Assembly: GCA_035328465.1 (NCBI GenBank)
Contig: DAOLIQ010000058.1
Coordinates: forward strand, 1 to 21,621
Direction: 5' to 3'
From: JADJEI01 sp035328465
Lineage (GTDB): Bacteria > Bacteroidota > Ignavibacteria > Ignavibacteriales > Ignavibacteriaceae
DNA: 21,621 nucleotides
Position numbers and translations under genes: made by a program. The notes beneath the pieces are model-generated. The model did no database searches and was not told the origin of the DNA. It was given only the letters and a program-made list of their open reading frames with translations. Positions 7,691 to 14,694 of the stretch are shown here, piece after piece (position 1 is the stretch's first letter; the number at the start of each line of letters is the position of its first letter).

Positions 7691-7947
7691 TCTCGTCTTT
7701 CGTTGCCTTATTTTTTATTAAAAATATTTACGGTTTTGATTAGACAAATGAAATGCCATCCTGCTGACATCAAATTTTCAACCCAAATCAACAATCGGGA
7801 AATAAGGGTTGATTTATTTTAAGACATTCGATTCAGAAAAGTCCATTGATAGACAAACCAAAAATAGCCATGAAATAATTTGAGCTCGATCAAATTAGAA
7901 ATTCAGAAAATATTTGAGCGATTTGGGAGGAGGGGAGGAAGAGTAAT
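7691..7947. other. Intergenic region, nothing recognised
   Basis: These 257 bases lie between two minus-strand genes. They should carry the promoter of the barrel gene, but I see no good TTTG/TAnnTTTG pair. A purine-rich stretch (GGGAGGAGGGGAGGAAGAG) sits at 7925-7943, just past the stop of the TPR gene. Confidence 0.4.
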
Positions 7948-8265
7948 TCAGAAAAGATTATTGCTGCTGCCTTCATAGGAGCCGACAAATCCCGTCAAGC
8001 CTTCCGAATTGAGTGCGCTTAATAATCTTGGATCGAGTTGAAGTGCTTTGGCGAAATCAGAGTATGCTCCTTTTTGATCATTAAGTGAGAATCTTATTTT
8101 CCCCCGTCTGTAGTAAGCTTCAGCAAAATTTGGATTGAAAGCTATTGCAAGTGTGAATTCATCAAGTGCGGAATTGAAATTTCTTTCTAAACTATTTTTG
8201 TTGCCTTTTGTATAATGTTCAATTGCTTTTTGCTGGTTCAAACAAGCCTTTTGTTGAAAATCCAT
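7948..8265 (-). CDS. Small TPR-repeat protein
   Basis: A 105-residue cytoplasmic protein with two tetratricopeptide repeats: about 14-47 (ERNFNSALDEFTLAIAFNP) and 48-81 (AEAYYRRGKIRFSLNDQ, then KALQLDP). The W/LG/Y/A/F/A/P positions are well kept. There is no signal peptide or membrane segment. TPR pairs usually act as protein-binding adapters, so no enzyme activity is expected. It is divergent from the STAS operon at 8599, with a 333-base shared upstream region. The C-terminal tail (EGLTGFVGSYEGSSNNLF) is glycine/serine-rich and not part of a repeat. Confidence 0.72.
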   Translation of the reverse strand: MDFQQKACLNQQKAIEHYTKGNKNSLERNFNSALDEFTLAIAFNPNFAEAYYRRGKIRFSLNDQKGAYSDFAKALQLDPRLLSALNSEGLTGFVGSYEGSSNNLF

Positions 8266-8598
8266 ATCTAAAATTTTTTAACTGATTGATTTGAGTTTGA
8301 TTTATTTAACAACAATAATGCCATCGGGATAATTTATTTTCTGCTATTAATTTCAAGTTTCTATTTTAACAACTGACACTATTTATAACAATTTTACAGC
8401 CTGATGGATTAATAAGGTAATTTTTAATTATTAAATGCTGAATTCCAAATACATTTTTATGTGCCGAATGATTTTTCCAATTCGAAATATTATTGCAAAT
8501 TATTTATCCAAGTTTCAAAGAGTTATTTAATTTAAAATTTCATCTTGTTTGTTGAAATTAATTTGCACTTTGTTAATGGATAAATCTGACTGTTAAAT
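8266..8598. other. Divergent intergenic region
   Basis: 333 very AT-rich bases between the minus-strand TPR gene and the plus-strand STAS operon; it must hold both promoters. TTAATTTG at about 8558 is one base off the -7 consensus for the operon, but I see no -33 TTTG at the right distance. No gene, repeat or hairpin stands out. Confidence 0.45.
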
Positions 8599-8934
8599 AT
8601 GAAAAATATTTCGTTAAAAAGAATTGACGACGTTTGCATCATTTCCATTTTGAATGAACGCGCAACTTTAAATATTTCTGAAGAATTAAACACGGTAATT
8701 ATTGATTGTGCCCCAACCTGTTTAGATACAATAATTGACTTGAGCCGCTGTAATTTTATTGATTCTACTTTTATCGGCAACCTGATTTCTGTTTCCAAAA
8801 AACTTAAAGAAAGTAAAACCAACCTTTTTCTCATTAAACCTGAAGAAGAAGCGTTTCAAATTATTGTAAGGATGGGGGTGAAGGAGGTTTTTAATTTTTT
8901 GGAATCCCCTGCTGATTTATTGCGACGCAAATGA
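8599..8934 (+). CDS. STAS-domain protein (anti-anti-sigma factor-like)
   Basis: A 111-residue single STAS domain. The beta-strand/helix signature TIIDLSRCNFIDSTFIGNLISVSKKLKES (44-72) aligns with the phospho-loop of RsbV/SpoIIAA; D55-S56-T57 matches the DST of RsbV, so S56 is the likely phosphorylation site of a partner-switch kinase. The following stretch (LFLIKPEEEAFQIIVRMGV) is the usual strand and helix that close the domain. No anti-sigma kinase or PP2C phosphatase gene is in the window, so any partner is encoded elsewhere. It is followed 43 bases later by a DUF350 membrane protein in what looks like one operon. Family call by motif; role inferred. Confidence 0.8.
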   Translation: MKNISLKRIDDVCIISILNERATLNISEELNTVIIDCAPTCLDTIIDLSRCNFIDSTFIGNLISVSKKLKESKTNLFLIKPEEEAFQIIVRMGVKEVFNFLESPADLLRRK

Positions 8935-8977
8935 TTTTCTTTTTTAAAGCATTTTCTAAATATTCACTGAGGCAAAA

Positions 8978-9517
8978 ATGGATTTGATATTATTTCTTAC
9001 CGGGCTGTTACAAATTGGACTTTCATTAGTGCTAGGGGTGCTGTTTATTTATGGCGCATATAAATTGTTCTACAGTATAATTCTTAAAATGGATGACGTC
9101 AAATCACTGCAAAGCAATAACACTGCGGTTGCAATTTTGAATGCATCAATAATTATTTCTTTGATAATAATAATTAAAAATTCAATTGATCCGGCAGTAA
9201 CAATTTTTTCAAACACACTGCGTTCGCCAAACAGTTCAGCGTCAGATTTTCTGATGACTGCAATATTAATTCTGCTTCAAATACTTGTTGCTGGGGTTGT
9301 GGCTTTTGGCTCCATTTACCTGGCAATAAAATTTTTCACCTGGCTTACTAAAGACTTAGATGAGATTGAAGAGATAAAAAAGAATAACATTGCCGTAAGT
9401 ATAGTGATGGCTTTTGTGGTTTTTTCGGTTGCGCTTTTAATTAACAGCGGAATTGAAACTTTACTCGATTCTCTGGTTCCTTTTCCACCAACCTCAATTC
9501 TTGAAATTGGCAGATAG
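8978..9517 (+). CDS. Tandem DUF350 inner-membrane protein
   Basis: A 179-residue integral membrane protein made of two similar halves. Each half has one long hydrophobic helix, a charged stretch, then the DUF350-type motif NN-x-AVxI leading into a second helix: SNNTAVAILNASIIIS at 46-61 and KNNIAVSIVMAFVVFS at 135-150. Four or more membrane segments result (about 4-33, 49-68, 92-122, 138-157). DUF350 (YjfL-like) proteins have been linked in comparative work to PspA-type envelope stress loci and to polyamine/peptide modifying enzymes; the biochemical role is not established. AGGC precedes the ATG at good spacing. The gene is sandwiched between a STAS protein and a transglutaminase-like protein (28-base gap). 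Confidence 0.75.
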   Translation: MDLILFLTGLLQIGLSLVLGVLFIYGAYKLFYSIILKMDDVKSLQSNNTAVAILNASIIISLIIIIKNSIDPAVTIFSNTLRSPNSSASDFLMTAILILLQILVAGVVAFGSIYLAIKFFTWLTKDLDEIEEIKKNNIAVSIVMAFVVFSVALLINSGIETLLDSLVPFPPTSILEIGR

Positions 9518-9545
9518 GATTCTTATTAGAAAGTTAAATACTTAG

Positions 9546-10487
9546 ATGAGTGTTAATACTAACGGCTGTCTTAAAGCTTCGTTAATTGGCTGCGGTTCTA
9601 TAGCTTTTCTTTCATTTGTGCTTTTTATTCTGGTTCTTTTATTTTCAACAAACTTCACATTCGAGACTTCGGACACAATAAAAACAGATGGCAATTTTTC
9701 CATAAAAGATTCATCCCTCGCATTTGACGAAATAATTACGACAAAATATTCCTGGCTGTTTGTGGATGAATTTCTCAAAACAAAAAAAGTTTCTTTAACT
9801 TTAGATATTTTAAAAAAGGATGTAGACGATGCTCTTAATTATCTTGAGATGATTGGAAAAATGTCTTATGAAGAATTGGGAGTGAAAAATAGTAATCAAT
9901 ACAACGATCCACTTTTTGAAAGCAAAGAAGTTTGGGATAAAATTTATAAAAGAGTTTACAGTCAAGGGATACCACAGTTTGAGAAAATAAGTGACGGCTT
10001 CAATAAAATATTCGCATCTGAAAACTTATCGCTGAAAAACAGAATATTGTTTTTAATTACTTTTGTCCAAAACATTGAGTACAAAAGACCCGGAGGATCG
10101 CTCGATCTATTGCCCCCCATTGCAACACTTGCTAAAAAATATGGTGACTGTGATACAAAAACACTTTTGCTTTACATCCTTTTAGAGAAAATGAAAATTG
10201 ATTGTGTTTTATTCTGGAGCTATAATTATAAACATGCTATGCTCGGTGTGGCTTTAAATGCAAGTGGTGATTATAAAACATATAGAGGGAAAAAGTACTA
10301 TTTCCTTGAAACTACTTATCCAAATTGGGGCATCGGGCAGCTCGCTCCGGATACGGATAACCTTAACTATTGGTACATCACTGATCTCGATGAGAATTTG
10401 CTGAATGATAATTACTTTGAGGATACTGAGATTCAAAAAAAGGACAATGAAAATAAGAATAAAAAACCAAGTCCTGCACGACATTAA
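9546..10487 (+). CDS. Membrane-anchored transglutaminase-like protein
   Basis: A 313-residue protein with one N-terminal membrane helix (about 14-34, rich in L/F/I) that anchors an extracytoplasmic domain. The transglutaminase-like core is in the C-terminal half: C202 in KYGDCDTKTLLL, H230 in YKHAMLGV, and E255 in YYFLETTYPNWGIG, which form the Cys-His-acid triad in the order expected for the superfamily; the third residue is Glu within an ETT motif, a variant seen in several bacterial groups. The region between the helix and the core (40-160) is helical and unassigned. Such domains act as cysteine peptidases or acyltransferases on envelope proteins or peptidoglycan peptides. It is the last gene of the STAS-DUF350 operon and ends 5 bases from the convergent YiiX-like gene. 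The tail (KKDNENKNKKPSPARH) is charged and disordered. Confidence 0.8.
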   Translation: MSVNTNGCLKASLIGCGSIAFLSFVLFILVLLFSTNFTFETSDTIKTDGNFSIKDSSLAFDEIITTKYSWLFVDEFLKTKKVSLTLDILKKDVDDALNYLEMIGKMSYEELGVKNSNQYNDPLFESKEVWDKIYKRVYSQGIPQFEKISDGFNKIFASENLSLKNRILFLITFVQNIEYKRPGGSLDLLPPIATLAKKYGDCDTKTLLLYILLEKMKIDCVLFWSYNYKHAMLGVALNASGDYKTYRGKKYYFLETTYPNWGIGQLAPDTDNLNYWYITDLDENLLNDNYFEDTEIQKKDNENKNKKPSPARH

Positions 10488-10492
10488 TTTTT

Positions 10493-11011
10493 TTAAACAA
10501 CATCCATTAATTGATTTGACTGAGAAAGGTCAGCAGGAGTGATATAATCATAGGGCTTATTAAATTCTTTTTCGAAATTAATTTTTCGGAATGCTGCATC
10601 ATAAAAAAATCGTGCTGAGAATTCACTGCAAGTCATAGCTTTTGCATTTGTGCTGAATAATTTTATTCGGAATATTTTATATAAGACCAGACCCAAAATA
10701 TTAAGTTTATCGTAGGGTCGTCCGATATATCTAATAATATTTTCTTTAACATTAGCCACAGTTTCTTTGGATCTCCGTACTTTGCATTTATTCAACTCAG
10801 AATATTTTCTTTTTCTAATATCGAACCCGCTGCCCCATGCTTCGCCAACGATCACGTATTTTTCACACAATTCTAAAACAATACCCGCGTGTGAATACTT
10901 TGACCCTGTAAAGAACTTAACTAGTCTATCGAATAATCCGTTATTTGAAAATAATACAAGATCACCCGGTTGATACTTTTCGGCTTGCACTAAATTTTTA
11001 TCATTATTCAT
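10493..11011 (-). CDS. YiiX/YebB-like NlpC/P60 cysteine hydrolase
   Basis: A 172-residue circularly permuted papain-like (NlpC/P60 superfamily) enzyme. Seen: YQPGDLVLF (13-21), the His box SKYSHAGIVLEL (37-48, H41), the acidic residue in VGEAWGSGF (E57), and the Cys box AMTCSEFSARFFY (C128). This His-before-Cys order is the permuted arrangement typical of YiiX/YaeF and LRAT-like members, which are thought to cleave amide or ester bonds in lipids or peptidoglycan peptides. There is no signal peptide, so it is probably cytoplasmic or peripheral. It is tail-to-tail with the transglutaminase-like gene (5-base gap). Confidence 0.8.
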   Translation of the reverse strand: MNNDKNLVQAEKYQPGDLVLFSNNGLFDRLVKFFTGSKYSHAGIVLELCEKYVIVGEAWGSGFDIRKRKYSELNKCKVRRSKETVANVKENIIRYIGRPYDKLNILGLVLYKIFRIKLFSTNAKAMTCSEFSARFFYDAAFRKINFEKEFNKPYDYITPADLSQSNQLMDVV

Positions 11012-11297
11012 TTTCTTAAGGTTTGTTTTTACGGTTGTTTCAGATTAGGAACCTATTAAAGTGTTATGATTGATGATATTAATTCGGTTAAGCAGCCAAC
11101 TTTCAAATATCGTTGACTGGACTTTTAAAATAATACTGTTTAGAAATTTTAAATTTAATATTTTTTAGAGGTTGATTGTTTAATATTTTTTTCGATTATG
11201 AATTACAGATTTGTCCAAACATTATTCTGTTTTACTTGTTCATCTTTTTTAATAACTTGATAAAAAGATACTATAAAATATTATTACAGTAAAAGCG
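11012..11297. other. Divergent intergenic region, nothing specific recognised
   Basis: 286 AT-rich bases between the YiiX-like gene (minus) and the unknown gene at 11298 (plus). It should hold both promoters; no consensus pair could be placed confidently, and no hairpin or repeat is evident. Confidence 0.4.
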
Positions 11298-12005
11298 ATG
11301 GAACCAGAAAAATTTGACTTATTTATATTTTTATTAAAATTAAAATCCTATCTTGTTGGGATAATTGATTCACCGGAAGATTGTGAAACAGATTTTCAAT
11401 ACACCGAAGAATTTCTTGAAAGAAAACTTCCTGAAAGAAAGGATGAAATAATTGAAATGCTTCGCCGCAATAATATTGAGGGCGATTGTGATATAGTTTT
11501 CAACGAAAAAATTCATTTCAAATTTCGTGAAATAACACAGGCTGATGAAAAAATTATTAATCTCGAAGCTGTGCTTAATAAACTTGATATTAAAACACAT
11601 CACCTTGTTTCAGATGCCAATATAATTTCTAATTATCAGAAACTTCGCGAAGAAAAACTTAACAGTATTCTCACCCTTCTCTTCGAACTTGCCAAAGGCT
11701 GGGCCGAACATAGAGAGCTAGAAAACCAATTTGACAACTATGCGATCCTTGATGAAGAAGAAATGATTAGGCCCGAAGAAGAAAAAAAATTACTAACCCT
11801 CGATAAGAAAACTTTACGTTCATTCCGGCTGATTTCTTCTAACTCTGAAAAATATATTGATCAAATGATTGACTACTATTTTAACTACGGCGGCAATCAA
11901 AATCTTGACGAATTTGTGGAGGATATAAAAAAAATCGGCGAGGTTTTAAGGAACAAATATGTCGAATTATTCAGAAGGCACGGATTGGACAGTGAGATTT
12001 CCTAA
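11298..12005 (+). CDS. Unknown acidic, helix-rich protein (235 aa)
   Basis: I do not recognise this family. The protein is cytoplasmic by composition: no signal peptide, no membrane segment, many Glu/Lys/Asp/Asn, and probably helical through most of its length. Notable stretches are ERKLPERKDEIIEMLRR (41-57), a coil-like LREEKLNSILTLLFELAKGW (115-134), an acidic loop EEEMIRPEEEKKLL, and NYGGNQNLDEFVEDIKKIGEVL near the C-terminus. No catalytic motif or zinc-binding pattern is visible. It stands alone between two opposite-strand genes, with a convergent HTH gene 41 bases past its stop, so no operon context helps. The codon pattern and a clean open frame through 236 codons support a real gene. 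Confidence 0.65.
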   Translation: MEPEKFDLFIFLLKLKSYLVGIIDSPEDCETDFQYTEEFLERKLPERKDEIIEMLRRNNIEGDCDIVFNEKIHFKFREITQADEKIINLEAVLNKLDIKTHHLVSDANIISNYQKLREEKLNSILTLLFELAKGWAEHRELENQFDNYAILDEEEMIRPEEEKKLLTLDKKTLRSFRLISSNSEKYIDQMIDYYFNYGGNQNLDEFVEDIKKIGEVLRNKYVELFRRHGLDSEIS

Positions 12006-12046
12006 TAGGAGTATCTTTCTTTACTTTTAAAACAGACCAACCAAAG

Positions 12047-12256
12047 TTAAAATTCTAACCTTGGCTGAGTATCAGGCTTTCTTTTTTTTTGCTCTTTGTT
12101 AGACTTCAGGAAATCGCCAAATGCCTCCTGCGATATAATAAATATCTTACCAACACGTTCTGCTTTTAACTTACCGGTCTTAATATAATAAAGCACACCC
12201 GATCGGCTTATCTTTAACAATTTGGCGACATCTGCAACACTAAAGTATTCTTTCAT
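12047..12256 (-). CDS. Excisionase/MerR-type helix-turn-helix DNA-binding protein
   Basis: A 69-residue protein consisting of little more than one winged HTH: YFSVADVAKLLKISRSGVLY (4-23), YIKTGKLKAERVGKIFIIS (24-42). This is the excisionase-family (HTH_17) pattern, in which the recognition helix ISRSGVLYYI is followed by the beta wing around KAERVGK. The tail (KSNKEQKKRKPDTQPRLEF) is basic and disordered. In mobile elements such proteins aid excision, but no integrase or attachment site is visible here, so it is more likely a stand-alone regulator. The upstream intergenic region holds several overlapping short inverted repeats (12344-12398) that could be its operator; this is inference. Confidence 0.75.
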   Translation of the reverse strand: MKEYFSVADVAKLLKISRSGVLYYIKTGKLKAERVGKIFIISQEAFGDFLKSNKEQKKRKPDTQPRLEF

Positions 12257-12581
12257 AAAATCAGCTTTTTAGTTTTTAGCTATTTTTAAAAGAGATCACT
12301 GATAACTTAAGAAATTATTACCTCTGATTCCATAATTGAAATTTTACTTATGTCACTTTTACAAAGTAAGATTTACAAGTGAAGATTCTTTATTTCACAA
12401 TACTGAATAAATTGAAGCAATTCAGAAAGGTTTTTTGTTAAGTTGAAACAATAACGAACTAACATGAAATTTAATTGAATAGATATGAGACATTATTTGT
12501 CAGATGCTAAATCAAGTATAAGTGGCATAATTTATGTCTGAAACAATACAGAATAAAATTAAATATTATTTGGAATAAACA
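12257..12581. other. Divergent intergenic region with overlapping inverted repeats
   Basis: 325 AT-rich bases between the HTH gene (minus) and the small gene at 12582 (plus). In 12344-12398 several short symmetrical elements overlap: TTACTT/AAGTAA, ACTTT-tac-AAAGT, CACTT/AAGTG and GTGAA/TTCAC. They could form an operator for the HTH protein or be chance in AT-rich DNA. No gene found. Confidence 0.4.
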
Positions 12582-12791
12582 ATGCAAGAAATAAGAGAAA
12601 AAATTAAGCAGTTCATCGAGGAAGGGTATAAAAGTGCTGTTAAAGAAGGAAGCCTCGACAGCACCTTCGTTACTATGCGAATCTGGAACTTTCTCATCGA
12701 GAAAGACGCTTTAAATTTTAATCAGCCTGATGTTAGAAAAAAAGAAGTTAAACCATTAAACAATGTTCTTCAGCACGATCAAAATCTTTAG
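12582..12791 (+). CDS. Small unknown protein (69 aa)
   Basis: A short protein I cannot assign. The first 45 residues are probably two helices (EIREKIKQFIEEGYKSAVKEG and FVTMRIWNFLIEKDALNF), followed by a polar tail with PLNNVLQHDQN. There is no signal peptide, Cys or known motif. The gene is supported by a start codon after an AT-rich leader, an open frame and a strong terminator 36 bases past its stop, which together suggest a monocistronic transcript. It is divergent from the HTH gene. Moderate confidence that it is translated; function unknown. Confidence 0.5.
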   Translation: MQEIREKIKQFIEEGYKSAVKEGSLDSTFVTMRIWNFLIEKDALNFNQPDVRKKEVKPLNNVLQHDQNL

Positions 12792-12827
12792 CTATAAATA
12801 GTCCGTCATCATCCTCCTCCTAATATA

Positions 12828-12857
12828 ACCGGCAGTGCGCATCTGCCGGTTTTTTTT
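12828..12857 (+). terminator. Strong Rho-independent terminator
   Basis: Perfect 8-bp stem ACCGGCAG/CTGCCGGT (12828-12835 with 12843-12850), loop TGCGCAT, then seven T. It ends the transcript of the small gene at 12582 and insulates the TPR lipoprotein gene downstream. Confidence 0.9.
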
Positions 12858-12904
12858 CTCTCCGCTTATTACCTTAATTTAAAATTGAAAACAATATTTA
12901 TTGT

Positions 12905-12937
12905 TTTGTTTAAATCACTTTTTTGGGGCTATTCTTG
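12905..12937 (+). promoter_or_regulatory. Possible Bacteroidetes-type promoter overlapping the TPR gene start
   Basis: TTTG at 12905-12908, 21-base spacer, then TATTCTTG at 12930-12937, one mismatch from TAnnTTTG. If real, transcription would begin near 12942, downstream of the TTG codons proposed for the next gene, so either this is not the promoter or the protein start needs revision. Confidence 0.3.
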
Positions 12938-13861
12938 CACATAAAATTATTACTAATTGCTTTTCTGCCAATACTTATTTATCAAGGCTGCTTAAATGTA
13001 AATTCAATGTATCTCGAGCAAGCTGATAAATTTTACAATGATAGTGAATTTACACTTGCTTGTGAATATTACGATAAAGCTATCTCGGAAACGCCTTCAA
13101 ATCAAAAAGCACTTTATGGAAAAGCAAAATCACTTTTTAATCTCGGCAAAACCGCAGAAGCTATTAGTTTTTTTACACTTGCCATTAATAATGATAATGA
13201 TTTTTATGAAGCTTACTATAACAGAGCTTATTCCTATCTACAGATTAACCAAATTGACTCGGCGCTGATTGATATAGACCGTGCAATAGAATTAGTTGAT
13301 ACTTTAAGCGATGCTTTTTTTCTTCGTGCTTATTTAGAATCACTTTCGGGTAATTATGAAAAAGCAATTAATGATTATGACAGATGTATTTTTCTTGATC
13401 CTTCAGACTCTCGTTTTTATATTAATCGTGGAAATGTAAAGAGCGTTATTGCAGATAATACCGGAGCCATTGTAGACTACACCAGAGCAATACTAATTGA
13501 TTCAACAAACATTAATTCTTATTTAAGTCGTGCAAATGAATATGGAATAATTGGGGACTATCTTCAGTCTGCACGTGATTATGAAAAAGTGTTATCATTC
13601 AATCCCAATAATCTCGAAGTATTAAGCATACTTGCAGAAACAAAAATTAAATTGAACGATCTTGCAGGTGCAGAAAAAATTTATACTGAAATTATTAAAC
13701 TAACACAAGGAAATGCAAAAGTATTTTACTCAAGAGGATTGATAAAAATTCAGCTCGGTAAAAAAAATGAAGGCTGCAGCGACTTACAAGCAGCCGGGGA
13801 AATGGGATTGTTTGAGGCTTATGAACAAATTCAAAAAAATTGTGGGAAAGGGAAAAAGTGA
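12935..13861 (+). CDS. TPR-repeat lipoprotein
   Basis: A protein of about 308 residues. The frame has no ATG near its N-terminus; TTG at 12935 gives MHIKLLLIAFLPILIYQGC, a short basic start, hydrophobic core and a lipobox-like Cys at residue 19, so I prefer it over the in-frame TTG at 12923. The rest is about eight consecutive TPR units (for example YYDKAISETPSN, YYNRAYSYLQINQIDSAL, AINDYDRCIFLDPSDSRFYI, GDYLQSARDYEKVLSFNPNN), ending in GCSDLQAAGEMGLFEAYEQI, a tail often seen in Bacteroidota TPR lipoproteins. It probably acts as an envelope protein-interaction scaffold. The stop TGA overlaps the next start as GTGA, so the two genes are translationally coupled. Confidence 0.8.
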   Translation: MHIKLLLIAFLPILIYQGCLNVNSMYLEQADKFYNDSEFTLACEYYDKAISETPSNQKALYGKAKSLFNLGKTAEAISFFTLAINNDNDFYEAYYNRAYSYLQINQIDSALIDIDRAIELVDTLSDAFFLRAYLESLSGNYEKAINDYDRCIFLDPSDSRFYINRGNVKSVIADNTGAIVDYTRAILIDSTNINSYLSRANEYGIIGDYLQSARDYEKVLSFNPNNLEVLSILAETKIKLNDLAGAEKIYTEIIKLTQGNAKVFYSRGLIKIQLGKKNEGCSDLQAAGEMGLFEAYEQIQKNCGKGKK

Positions 13862-14619
13862 AACAAAATAAAATAACCAAATATTTAACAAGTTTATTTT
13901 TTCTATCTGGGTTGACTCTTTTATTATTATCATCAGTAGATTGTGCCGACGAAAAGTCAAACAGACTCACACTAATTTCTAAATATAAATTAGATATCCC
14001 CGAACCCTCCGCACTTAGTTTAAGTGCCGATACAAACAGTTTGTGGACAGTCAGTGATAATAACAGCACAGTTTATTTAATTTCGTTAACAGGCAAAATT
14101 CTTTCAAGTTTCGTTTTAGCGAATGCTCAGGATTTGGAGGGGGTTGAGTTTGTTAATGATTCTACTCTCGCGGTTGTTTCTGAATTTTCTGATGAAATCA
14201 TAATTTGTTCGCTGCAAGGTGTAGAAAGAGACAGACATAAAATCATTTCAAAACAGAATGATAACCAGGGATTAGAAGGGGTTGCCTTTAAAAAGGACAG
14301 CAGCTCTTTTTGTGTTATTAATGAAAAAAATCCATCTCTGCTCATCGAACTGACAAACGATTTTATCGAGACACAACGAACAACGATCACCGCAATGTCC
14401 GATATATCTGATATTTATTATGACAACGATGAAAATATTACATGGCTGCTAAGTGATGAGGATCATGCAATATTTAGGTTTAATTCAGAAGGTGTTTTTA
14501 TAGAAGAACTCTCGCTTGATGTTTCCCAACCGGAGGGTTTGGCCTATGATAAACAAAACAATTTTATTTATGTCGTTTCGGATAAAACAGGTGAGTTGTT
14601 TATTTACAAATTGGAATAA
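13858..14619 (+). CDS. SdiA-regulated (YjiK-like) beta-propeller protein
   Basis: About 253 residues from GTG 13858, which overlaps the preceding TGA by the classic GTGA coupling; a longer in-frame TTG at 13840 would place charged residues ahead of the signal. The N-terminus (KQNKITKYL, then a 16-residue hydrophobic core, SSVDCADEK) is a secretion signal with a Cys at 29, although Asp before the Cys is a poor lipobox. The mature domain matches the SdiA-regulated/YjiK family: repeated blade motifs EPSALSLSADTNSLWTVSDN, DLEGVEFVNDSTLAVVSE, GLEGVAFKKDSSSFCVINE, QPEGLAYDKQNNFIYVVSDK, with the E-G/L-G-V/A pattern opening each blade. Members are extracytoplasmic propellers of uncertain ligand, sometimes related to phytase-like folds. 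Co-translation with a TPR lipoprotein suggests they work together in the envelope. Confidence 0.8.
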   Translation: MKQNKITKYLTSLFFLSGLTLLLLSSVDCADEKSNRLTLISKYKLDIPEPSALSLSADTNSLWTVSDNNSTVYLISLTGKILSSFVLANAQDLEGVEFVNDSTLAVVSEFSDEIIICSLQGVERDRHKIISKQNDNQGLEGVAFKKDSSSFCVINEKNPSLLIELTNDFIETQRTTITAMSDISDIYYDNDENITWLLSDEDHAIFRFNSEGVFIEELSLDVSQPEGLAYDKQNNFIYVVSDKTGELFIYKLE

Positions 14620-14635
14620 AGTTTTGCAATGAGTT

Positions 14636-14683
14636 CAATTTGCTGTCACTCCGTTATGTTATAATACGGAGTGACAGAAATTG
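14636..14683. terminator. Long hairpin between convergent genes, likely bidirectional terminator
   Basis: CTGTCACTCCGT (14643-14654) pairs perfectly with ACGGAGTGACAG (14666-14677); flanking CAATTT/AAATTG extend the stem to 18 pairs with one bulged G. It lies in the 75-base gap between convergent genes. There is no long T tract, so a dispersed repeat or RNA-processing site is possible instead. Confidence 0.6.
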
Positions 14684-14694
14684 ATTGAGGTAGG

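Noticed and set aside
12047..12256. Excisionase-like HTH as evidence of an integrated element
   Set aside because: No integrase, attachment repeats or phage genes nearby; stand-alone HTH_17 proteins are common chromosomal regulators.
13695..14069. Minus-strand open frame of 124 codons
   Set aside because: It lies antisense to the well-supported TPR and YjiK-like genes and looks like a hydrophobic shadow of them.
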